From: JAWWBL01 sp033720975
GTDB taxonomy: Bacteria; Actinomycetota; Acidimicrobiia; Spongiisociales; ZC4RG35
Length of the DNA stretch: 10,657 nt
Direction of reading: 5' to 3'
Assembly (NCBI GenBank): GCA_033720975.1
Contig: JAWWBL010000055.1
Coordinates: 1 to 10,657 of the forward strand
Shown: piece after piece, positions 1-5,703 of the stretch
Position numbering within the stretch: the stretch's first letter is position 1
How the letters are laid out: every line of letters starts with the position of its first letter
Program-made: the position numbers and the translations under genes
The notes under the pieces: model-generated
Databases searched by the model: none
Seen by the model: only the letters and a program-made list of their open reading frames with translations
What the model was told of the DNA's origin: nothing

Positions 1-633
1 GCCCTCGAAACCCGATCCAGCCATGACTTCCTGGGCGATGTTGGTGACCGCAATGGCCGTTAGAGGTGTTCTCTCCGAAGGCTTCCAAACCACCGTGTCG
101 CCGCACACGGAGGCAATTGCCGAGTTCCACGACCACACCGCCACCGGGAAGTTGAAAGCCGATATGACCCCAACCGGGCCAAGCGGGTGCCAGTGCTCGT
201 ACATCCGGTGGTCGGGCCGCTCCGAAGCCATCGTGTTCCCGTACAGCTGCCGTGATAACCCGACTGCGAAGTCGCAGATATCGACCATCTCCTGGACCTC
301 GCCCACGCCTTCAGGAAGGATCTTCCCCATCTCCAATGTCACCAGCGCACCGAGAGGCTCGATCTTCTCCCGCAATGCATCGCCGAGCCGCCGTACGAAT
401 TCCCCGCGCTTCGGAGCGGGAAGGCGGCGCCACCGGCTGAACGTCTCCACCGAGTTCTCGACGATTGTTTCGTAGTCTTCGAGCGATGCCATGGTCACCG
501 TGGCCAGCCGCTCATCACTGGTGGGGTTGATCACATCGATGACTTCTCCTGAGGCGGGCAGCCACTCGCCGGCGAACGCCCCTGAGTTGTGCTCAGTCAG
601 GCCGAGCGTGTCGAAGATCTCCTGGGTGTTCAT
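1..633 (-). CDS. Aldehyde dehydrogenase, ALDH7 (antiquitin/AmaB)-like, 3' end outside window
   Basis: The first 211 residues of an NAD(P)-dependent aldehyde dehydrogenase; the gene continues past position 1, and family members are about 500 residues long. The fragment shows the ALDH N-terminal Rossmann region: EMGK at residues 101-104, then SERPDHRMYEHWHPLGPVGV and AFNFPVAVWSWN, with the conserved oxyanion-hole Asn at N161 and the cofactor-binding lysine in WKPSE (K184). The 'SERP...W.PLG.VG.I.AFNFPVAV..WN' pattern is typical of the ALDH7 subfamily, whose known members oxidise alpha-aminoadipate semialdehyde (delta1-piperideine-6-carboxylate) in lysine catabolism. The catalytic Cys and Glu lie beyond the window, so activity cannot be judged. 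The ATG at 631-633 overlaps the RidA-family stop as ATGA, implying translational coupling. Family assignment is firm; the exact substrate is inferred. Confidence 0.93.
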   Translation of the reverse strand, partial: MNTQEIFDTLGLTEHNSGAFAGEWLPASGEVIDVINPTSDERLATVTMASLEDYETIVENSVETFSRWRRLPAPKRGEFVRRLGDALREKIEPLGALVTLEMGKILPEGVGEVQEMVDICDFAVGLSRQLYGNTMASERPDHRMYEHWHPLGPVGVISAFNFPVAVWSWNSAIASVCGDTVVWKPSERTPLTAIAVTNIAQEVMAGSGFEG

Positions 634-1010
634 CTTGCGGCCACCACTTCTATCTCCACGAGGAAGCCACCGGGAAGGGCGCCAGCCTGGATTGCCGAGC
701 GAGCCGGATATTCCCCATCGAAGTACGAACCGTAGATCTCGTTGACCGTTGGGTAGTCGGACATGTCAGCGAGGAAAATCGTCGTCTTGACGATGTCGTC
801 GAGTTCGAGCTTTACGTCACGGAGAAGTGATCGGATGTTCTTCATGACCTGATGGGTCTGTGCCGTCACATCGTCGGGTGAACGCCCACCTGTCGCCGGA
901 TCGAGGGCAACCTGGCCGGACAGAAACACGAGGCCACCGGTCTCGGTGACGAACGAGTAGGGACCCAACTTCGACGGTGCGGAGGGGGTAGCGGGAACGG
1001 TCTTTGGCAA
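630..1010 (-). CDS. RidA/YjgF/UK114-family reactive imine/enamine deaminase
   Basis: A complete 126-residue RidA-family protein, the usual length of this small trimeric fold. RidA proteins hydrolyse reactive enamine and imine intermediates in the cytosol. Visible family features are GPYS near the N terminus (Y18), LSGQ at 30-33, N90, the YPARSAIQ segment with the carboxylate-binding arginine R104, and the terminal VEIEVVA with E119. The cysteine often found two residues after the arginine (PARSCV in E. coli TdcF) is alanine here. The start is TTG at 1008-1010: an AGGAG lies 7 nt upstream, and an in-frame TAG sits two codons before the TTG, so nothing longer is possible. The stop overlaps the next gene's ATG (ATGA), pairing the protein with an ALDH7-type dehydrogenase. 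A role in clearing a cyclic imine made in that pathway is plausible but inferred. Confidence 0.93.
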   Translation of the reverse strand: MPKTVPATPSAPSKLGPYSFVTETGGLVFLSGQVALDPATGGRSPDDVTAQTHQVMKNIRSLLRDVKLELDDIVKTTIFLADMSDYPTVNEIYGSYFDGEYPARSAIQAGALPGGFLVEIEVVAAR

Positions 1011-1117
1011 GGTCTAACTCCTGGCTGTGTCGCCATAGGAGAGTACCCGAGCATGGCGGCATCGTTCGCCGGGGGCTCGGCGTGCCAGTCCGGCACCGTT
1101 AAGCGGACTGAAGGTGT

Positions 1118-1480
1118 CTACGAGAAGGAGTTGCCGCAGCCGCAACTACGGGTGACATTGGGGTTCTCGATGGCGAACCCTGCTCCCATCAGCCCGTCCC
1201 GGTAGTCGAGGGTCGAGCCTTTCACCATCTCCGCACTCTGCGGATCGACGAGGACTTTGACGTCGCCGAAGTCCTCGACGATGTCGTCCGAGTCGACTTC
1301 GGAGTCGAAGTACATCTCGTAGGAGAAGCCGCTGCATCCGCCGGGGCGAACAGCGACGCGGAGGGCGAGACCGGCCTCATCCTCCTGTGCGATGAGCTCG
1401 GCGACCTTCTCGATGGCGTTCGAGGTCAGGTCCACCGTCTTCTGCGGCCGATTGGACTTGATGCTGAGGATCTGTGTCAT
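1118..1480 (-). CDS. A-type iron-sulfur cluster assembly/insertion protein (IscA/ErpA/HesB family)
   Basis: A 120-residue A-type carrier that transfers Fe-S clusters to apo-proteins in the cytosol. The three family cysteines are present: C49 in RPGGCSGFSYEM, and C113 and C115 in the C-terminal SCGCGNSF. Length and the beta-rich core (KGSTLDYRDGLMGAGFAIENPN) match IscA/ErpA/HesB. I chose ATG at 1478-1480; a longer TTG start at 1490-1492 is possible, but the purine-rich GGGGTGG just before the ATG fits the shorter form. The gene stands alone: no iscS, sufBCD or iscU genes lie beside it, which favours an ErpA-like general carrier over a NifH- or Isc-operon-specific one. The RidA gene follows 107 nt downstream on the same strand. 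Subfamily cannot be settled from the sequence alone. Confidence 0.95.
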   Translation of the reverse strand: MTQILSIKSNRPQKTVDLTSNAIEKVAELIAQEDEAGLALRVAVRPGGCSGFSYEMYFDSEVDSDDIVEDFGDVKVLVDPQSAEMVKGSTLDYRDGLMGAGFAIENPNVTRSCGCGNSFS

Positions 1481-1492
1481 GTTCCACCCCAA

Positions 1493-1523
1493 ACTCTAGC
1501 CAGTAACCGACGCTTGACGGCAA
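1493..1523 (-). promoter_or_regulatory. Possible promoter of the A-type Fe-S gene
   Basis: Read on the minus strand, TTGCCG (1518-1523) and TAGAGT (1493-1498) resemble -35 and -10 boxes, but the 19-bp spacer is longer than ideal. A start site about 7 nt after the -10 box would leave only a few bases before the ATG. This is weak motif evidence only. Confidence 0.3.
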
Positions 1524-1535
1524 GTGACTAGTCAC
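1524..1535. promoter_or_regulatory. 12-bp perfect palindrome, candidate operator
   Basis: GTGACTAGTCAC is a perfect 12-bp inverted repeat directly abutting the proposed -35 box of the A-type Fe-S gene. Its centre would lie about 43 bp upstream of the predicted transcription start, a place where a dimeric activator could touch RNA polymerase. It does not match a regulator site I can name with confidence. That it is an operator is inference. Confidence 0.35.
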
Positions 1536-1641
1536 CCCGGTCTCGTCCGGAACCGTCCTTTACCAGCCGCCTCCGACCGTCCAGAATCCAACTCGGAACG
1601 TGCGCTAGACCCCGCTAGGGGCGGTCTGGGGAGGCCAAGCG

Positions 1642-1665
1642 AAGAGGGCCCGCAAGGGTCCTCTT
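1642..1665 (-). terminator. Hairpin just after the M23 peptidase stop codon
   Basis: A 10-bp stem (AAGAGGGCCC paired with GGGTCCTCTT, including one G-T pair) closes a 4-nt loop, starting 3 nt after the TAG of the M23 gene. In the direction of that gene (minus strand) the stem is followed by CGCTTGG, not a clean U-run, so it would be an imperfect or U-poor terminator of the kind common in actinobacteria. In the plus direction the T-run (CTTTTCC) follows the stem, but no plus-strand gene ends here. It may therefore end the three-gene operon or block antisense transcription. Confidence 0.5.
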
Positions 1666-1668
1666 TTC

Positions 1669-2856
1669 CTATCCGCAGACCGACTTCACCAACGGATACG
1701 GGTTGACGGGGGCGCCGCCTCCGGGATGGAACTCGAAGTGGAGGTGGGGGAGCCATTCCGGGGCGTTTCCCGAGCTGCCGTTGTAACCCAAGACATTCCC
1801 CTCGTCCACCCTCTGGCCAGCCACGATGTCGCCGTAGGAGTCCAGGTGGGCGTAGTAGAACAGGTCGCCGTTGAGAGCTGTGAGCCAGACGGTGAGGCCA
1901 CCGAGGTTGTTGGTAGCGATACGGCTGACGGTTCCCTCGTAGATCGCCACGATCGGGGTCCCTCTCGCCGCCATCATGTCGACTCCTTGATGGCTGCGGC
2001 CTCCCGACCGGGGAGCTCCCCACGTGTCCGAGAACGACACTGCGCCGGCCACGGGGCAAGTTCCACCTCCTGATTGCGGTGGAGGCGGCGTCGTTGTCGT
2101 CGTTGTGCCGACCGTGGTCGTCGTTACGCCGGGAGAGGTGGTCGTCGTCGACCCTGGCGCCGCGGTCGACGTGGTCGAAGTGCTCGAGGTCGTGGAGGTC
2201 GCCCGGCGGGCCTCCTCAGCCTGACGACGGGCCTCCTCCTCGGCACGGCGTCTCGCCTCCTCCTCCTGTCGACGCCTCTCCTCTTCTTCAATGCGCTGAC
2301 GTTCCACCAGCTCGTCGTAGACCGCCTGGGCGGCGATCAAGTCCTCCTGGAGTTCGGCCGCCATCGCCTGAAGCTCGGCTGTGACAATGGCTTGCTCGGC
2401 CGAGGCTTCGTCGAGTCTCTCCGTCTGTCTTCCCAACTCTCTTCTAAACGCTCGAAGCTGGGTGATGACGTCATGATCAACCCCGTTGACCTCGCTTAGA
2501 TAGGCGAGGCCTGCCTCCAACTGCTCGTCTGACTTGGTGAACAGAAACGACAGCGACTCTCCTGTCGTAGTGCCCATGTACAGCTCCACGGCGACCTCTT
2601 CGACCCGTGCCTCCAGCACCGCGATCTGGACCCGGGCCAACTCGATAGAGGCGGTCAAGTCCTCGATCTCGTGATCGAGGTCGTGCTGGCGGGCCCATGC
2701 CTCCTGCACGGCATCGCCGAGCTCCTGAGACTCGGCAACGATGCGGTTGACCTCCGCACGCGCGGTATCGATGTCCTCATCTGTGACCTGGGCAACGGCC
2801 GGCACCGCGGCGGCCGCCAGCAGAACAACGCCGATCGTTCTGGCGAGTCGAATCAT
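1669..2856 (-). CDS. Exported coiled-coil M23 (LytM) family peptidoglycan hydrolase
   Basis: A 395-residue secreted protein. Residues 1-23 form a signal peptide (basic start, VVLLAAAAVPAVA). Residues 24-190 are a heptad-rich coiled coil like the N-terminal part of EnvC-type murein hydrolase regulators. Residues 189-219 are a strongly charged Glu/Arg helix, 220-260 a Thr/Ser/Pro-rich linker, and 264-395 a LytM domain. The zinc and catalytic motifs look intact: HQGVD (H289, D293), YYAHLD (H337) and HLHFEF (H371, H373). An active endopeptidase cutting peptide cross-bridges is therefore likely, although many relatives work as regulators. Two cysteines, C267 and C394, bracket the LytM domain and could pair. 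The ATG at 2854-2856 overlaps the stop of the upstream MBL gene (ATGA), making this the last gene of a coupled three-gene operon. Role in division or growth is inferred from family members. Confidence 0.93.
   Translation of the reverse strand: MIRLARTIGVVLLAAAAVPAVAQVTDEDIDTARAEVNRIVAESQELGDAVQEAWARQHDLDHEIEDLTASIELARVQIAVLEARVEEVAVELYMGTTTGESLSFLFTKSDEQLEAGLAYLSEVNGVDHDVITQLRAFRRELGRQTERLDEASAEQAIVTAELQAMAAELQEDLIAAQAVYDELVERQRIEEEERRRQEEEARRRAEEEARRQAEEARRATSTTSSTSTTSTAAPGSTTTTSPGVTTTTVGTTTTTTPPPPQSGGGTCPVAGAVSFSDTWGAPRSGGRSHQGVDMMAARGTPIVAIYEGTVSRIATNNLGGLTVWLTALNGDLFYYAHLDSYGDIVAGQRVDEGNVLGYNGSSGNAPEWLPHLHFEFHPGGGAPVNPYPLVKSVCG
2077..2292 (-). repeat. Low-complexity coding tract: Glu/Arg-rich helix and Thr-rich linker
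   Basis: Within the M23 gene, about 2200-2292 encodes runs of EEERRR/EEARRR type and 2077-2199 encodes Thr-rich blocks (STTTTSPGVTTTT). On the plus strand the latter appears as repeated GTCGTC/GTGGTC units. Such triplet-rich tracts are prone to length change and are a recurring style of linker in actinobacterial surface proteins; a second one occurs in the SH3b lipoprotein at 10029-10136. Confidence 0.7.
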
Positions 2857-3623
2857 TGTTGGGGAGGCACTACTAGCTCGTCTCCTTCAAAGGCTATCCG
2901 CCCCTCCTCCCGAAGCAACGCGATGTGCGCAGTAACAGATCGAGCGGCCAGCGGGTGGAGGGACGGATCGACTTCCGCATAGACCTCCTCAACGATCTCG
3001 TCGACGGAGTTGGTTCCGCCCGCGATCGCATCGAAGATCTCCTCGTGCCTCTGGCGCCGGTGCGCCAGGTACCAGTCGATGACATCGTCGGGTTCGACCA
3101 TTTCCTCGCCGTGACCGGGATACAGCTTCTCGAGGCCGGTGCCACGGAGCTTCTCCAACGACCGAAGGTATGGCCCCATCCTCTCGACCATGACCGAAGA
3201 GCCGCCCATGATGTGGTCTCCCGTGAACAGAACGTTGCCGACGCGGAAGCAAAGGTGATCGTCGGCATGACCCGGCGTGTGGATCACTTCCAGGCGCAAC
3301 TCGCCGATGTCGAGAGAGGCGCCGTCGAGAAGGCGCATGTCGGGCTCGAAATGAGGTCCCGGGGCGTGCCCGATGGCGGCTACCCCGAGGTCGGCGGCGA
3401 GCGGGTTGGCCAGCGGCGCATGGTCGACGTGAGTGTGCGTGACCAGGACGCCAACCACCTCCCGCCCTTCGATCCGGTCGACGATGGCCCTGCCGTGCTT
3501 GGTGTCAACCGGGCCGGGATCGATGACGACGGCACTGTTGGAGCCATCGTCGAGTATCCATGTGTTGGTGCCGGGGCCGGTGAAAGGCCCGGGGTTGTTG
3601 GCGAGGATCCGCTCGATCCTCAC
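2853..3623 (-). CDS. Metallo-beta-lactamase-fold hydrolase, LACTB2-like
   Basis: A 256-residue cytosolic MBL-fold hydrolase. The family metal-binding set is complete: THTHVDH (H63, H65, D67, H68), TPGH (H119), TGDH (D136) and PGHG (H171). The N-terminal NPGPFTGPGTNTWIL motif and a C-terminal winged-helix-like stretch (about 190-250) match the LACTB2 group. Human LACTB2 is a single-strand endoribonuclease, but bacterial members are mostly uncharacterised, so the substrate here is unknown. The start is GTG at 3621-3623, which overlaps the Nudix stop (GTGA); its own stop overlaps the M23 start (ATGA). The Nudix-MBL pairing is, from memory, common in actinobacterial genomes, so these two probably share a long-standing metabolic or nucleotide-related context. 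The MBL fold is certain; the function is not. Confidence 0.92.
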   Translation of the reverse strand: MRIERILANNPGPFTGPGTNTWILDDGSNSAVVIDPGPVDTKHGRAIVDRIEGREVVGVLVTHTHVDHAPLANPLAADLGVAAIGHAPGPHFEPDMRLLDGASLDIGELRLEVIHTPGHADDHLCFRVGNVLFTGDHIMGGSSVMVERMGPYLRSLEKLRGTGLEKLYPGHGEEMVEPDDVIDWYLAHRRQRHEEIFDAIAGGTNSVDEIVEEVYAEVDPSLHPLAARSVTAHIALLREEGRIAFEGDELVVPPQQ

Positions 3624-4315
3624 AGCTCGTCAGCCGGCGTGTAAATCGGGAGCAGGGACCCGTCCTCGGTCTGGCGCGGCGCAATGATTGTCAGTCCATC
3701 GGCGCCAGAGGCGGCCGATCGAGCATCTTCGATCGACGCTCGACCGCTCAGCCACCGCAAATGGGAGATAGTGGGAAGGATCATCGGCCATTCGCCGTCC
3801 GCGTTGCGTGCCAGGGCCTCCAATGGTGTGATCCAGGCGTAAGCGGTGAGCTCCTCGGTGTCGAGTCGCACCTCGGGGGGGTCGGTGACGCTCAGTAGGT
3901 AGAACCGCGTGTCGAATCTGCGCCGGGAGATCTCCGGGGTGAGCCACCGGGAGACGAGGATGAGATCGTCCCCGGGAATGGTGTGCCCCGCCTCGATGAC
4001 TGCACGCCACAAGGCCTCCCCGCGAAAGTCCGGCGAACTCACCACCCCTCGGGTAGTGACGAGGAGCCCTGTCTCTTCGGCCAACTCTCTCAGCGCGGCC
4101 GATCTCGTCTTGTGGTCGGTTGTCGTCGAGCTGACCACGCGGCGGGACAGTGGCATTTTGTCCACCGGCTCGACCTTCCCGCCCGGAAACACCATGAGGC
4201 CGCCGAAGGCTCCTCGATCGGGGCGTCGCACCATCAACAACTCAAACCCGTCCGGGCCAGGCCGAAGCACCATGACGGTGGCGGCCGGAAACGCAGGAGC
4301 CGGATCGGAGGACAC
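3620..4315 (-). CDS. Nudix hydrolase, NUDT19-like (putative CoA or nucleotide-diphosphate hydrolase)
   Basis: A 231-residue Nudix protein. The Nudix box is split: GGK.E at residues 45-49 is separated from RELAEETG (76-83) by about 16 residues more than the standard GX5EX7REUXEEXGU spacing. Such insertions are known in the NUDT19/RP2 group, whose studied members cleave CoA and acyl-CoA. The metal-binding glutamates (E77, E80, E81) are present, so the enzyme should be active; the substrate is inferred. The start is GTG at 4313-4315 with AGGAT about 7 nt upstream. It is the first gene of the Nudix-MBL-M23 operon and faces selA head-to-head with only 11 bp between the start codons, so its promoter must lie inside the selA coding region. 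I saw no convincing promoter there. Confidence 0.9.
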   Translation of the reverse strand: MSSDPAPAFPAATVMVLRPGPDGFELLMVRRPDRGAFGGLMVFPGGKVEPVDKMPLSRRVVSSTTTDHKTRSAALRELAEETGLLVTTRGVVSSPDFRGEALWRAVIEAGHTIPGDDLILVSRWLTPEISRRRFDTRFYLLSVTDPPEVRLDTEELTAYAWITPLEALARNADGEWPMILPTISHLRWLSGRASIEDARSAASGADGLTIIAPRQTEDGSLLPIYTPADEL

Positions 4316-4326
4316 AGGGTGATCCT

Positions 4327-5703
4327 ATGAACGCAGACGGCGCGACCTGGCACACTTCTGGCGTGGAACAACACAGCGAGTACCGGGATCTGCCGTCGGT
4401 CGACGAGCTCGCCTCGGGGTTCGAGCCCAGACTTCCATGGCCGCTGCTGAGCGCGCTCGCCCGCGATGTCATCGGAGCCGCCAGAGCCGAGATCTCCGCC
4501 GGGAAATCCCCCAATGTGATAGGCGAGATGGAGAACGCAGTCAGATCCGCGTTCCGGTCCTCTGGTGTCAAGGTGATCAACGCAACCGGCGTCCTCCTGC
4601 ACACCAACATGGGTAGGGCGCCGTGGGCGGCGTCGGCGATCGAAGCTGCGGCTCGGGCCGTCCATCACTACAGCAACCTCGAGCTCGATCTCGAGACGGG
4701 GGGACGGGGCATGCGGGGTCAATTCGCCACCGATCTCCTCAAAGCTCTCATCGGAGCCGAGGATGCCGTTGTCGTCAACAACAACGCAGGGGCGCTGCTC
4801 CTTGCCCTCGCGGCCCTCAGCAAAGGCCGGTCAGTAGCAGTGTCGCGAGGCGAACTGATTGAGATCGGCGGCGCCTACCGATTGCCGGAGGTCATGGAGG
4901 CAAGCGGCGCCACCCTGGTAGAGGTCGGCACCACGAACCGCACTCGATTGGGGGACTACGAGACAGCGCTCCAGGTCCACGACTGCGCTGCGATCCTCAA
5001 AGTCCACCCCTCCAACTACTCCATCGAAGGATTCACCGCCGAGGCCCGGCTGCGTGACCTGGCGGGGCTGGCACGGTCCGGAGGGGCCCTCCTGATACAC
5101 GACATAGGCTCGGGGCTCCTCGACGAGGCGACTCCCTGGCTAACCGGGCCACGACCGGCCTGGCTGCTAAATGAGCCGGGGGCGCGCCAGTCCATCGACT
5201 CAGGAGCCGACGTCGTCACATTCAGTGGCGACAAGCTTCTCGGCGGGCCACAGGCGGGGATCGCCGTCGGCTCAGCAGAGGCGATCCGGGAAATGCGGAA
5301 CCACCCTCTGGCCAGGGCACTCAGAGTCGACGGTTCCACTCTTGCGGCCCTTACGGCAACTCTCGAGGCATACGCTCGGGGGCGGGCGTTGGAGATCCCG
5401 TTCTGGAAAATGGCGCTGGCCGAAGCCGACGAGATCCGCGTCCGGGCCGAGCGTCTTGCGACTCGCGTCGGGGGCCGCGTAGAAGCGGGCAAGTCTGCGA
5501 TTGGGGCAGGGAGCGCCCCCGCATCGGTCATCCCGTCAGCCCATTTGGTGCTCGACAACGAGGACCATGTCTACGGATGTCTGCTGCAACTGGAGACACC
5601 GATCGTGGCACGCCGGGAGTCGGGTGCTTTGCTGCTCGACCTCCGAACCGTCGACCCCGACGACGACGAGACGGTGGCCGACGGCATAGCCAAATGCCGC
5701 TGA
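4327..5703 (+). CDS. selA: L-seryl-tRNA(Sec) selenium transferase SelA
   Basis: A 458-residue PLP enzyme that converts Ser-tRNA(Sec) to Sec-tRNA(Sec) using selenophosphate; bacterial SelA forms a decamer in the cytosol. Diagnostic motifs are INATGVLLHTNMGRAP (84-99), NNNAGALLLALAALS (151-165), SRGELIEIGGAYRLPEVM (173-190), EVGTTNRT, KVHPSNYSIEGF and SGDKLLGGPQAG, in which K303 is the PLP-binding lysine. Length is close to E. coli SelA (463). The start is uncertain: ATG at 4327 has AGGG about 7 nt upstream, whereas GTG at 4363 would begin nearer the usual 'Y..LPSVDEL' N terminus but has no Shine-Dalgarno sequence. The last 10 nt overlap selB, so the two are co-translated. Its promoter must lie within the divergent Nudix gene. 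selD and selC are not in the window. Confidence 0.97.
   Translation: MNADGATWHTSGVEQHSEYRDLPSVDELASGFEPRLPWPLLSALARDVIGAARAEISAGKSPNVIGEMENAVRSAFRSSGVKVINATGVLLHTNMGRAPWAASAIEAAARAVHHYSNLELDLETGGRGMRGQFATDLLKALIGAEDAVVVNNNAGALLLALAALSKGRSVAVSRGELIEIGGAYRLPEVMEASGATLVEVGTTNRTRLGDYETALQVHDCAAILKVHPSNYSIEGFTAEARLRDLAGLARSGGALLIHDIGSGLLDEATPWLTGPRPAWLLNEPGARQSIDSGADVVTFSGDKLLGGPQAGIAVGSAEAIREMRNHPLARALRVDGSTLAALTATLEAYARGRALEIPFWKMALAEADEIRVRAERLATRVGGRVEAGKSAIGAGSAPASVIPSAHLVLDNEDHVYGCLLQLETPIVARRESGALLLDLRTVDPDDDETVADGIAKCR

Noticed and set aside
1082..1096. GTGCC-AGTCC-GGCAC hairpin between the Fe-S gene and the RidA gene as a terminator
   Set aside because: Only a 5-bp stem with no U-run on either side; too weak to call.
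1493..1668. Possible small RNA or selC gene in the gap between the Fe-S and M23 genes
   Set aside because: No cloverleaf or T-arm consensus was found on either strand; only a palindrome, a CCCC-GCTA-GGGG repeat and the terminator-like hairpin are visible.
2086..2205. GTCGTC-rich tract as a possible CRISPR or tandem repeat array
   Set aside because: The units are irregular codons for Thr and Ser inside an intact reading frame, with no spacers or fixed repeat length.
2925..3644. 239-residue open frame on the plus strand, antisense to the MBL and Nudix genes
   Set aside because: The minus strand carries an intact MBL-fold protein with all its metal ligands here; the antisense frame shows no domain.
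5016..5558. 180-residue open frame on the minus strand inside selA
   Set aside because: It is antisense to conserved SelA sequence, rich in Arg/Ser/Ala/Pro as expected from a GC-rich shadow frame.
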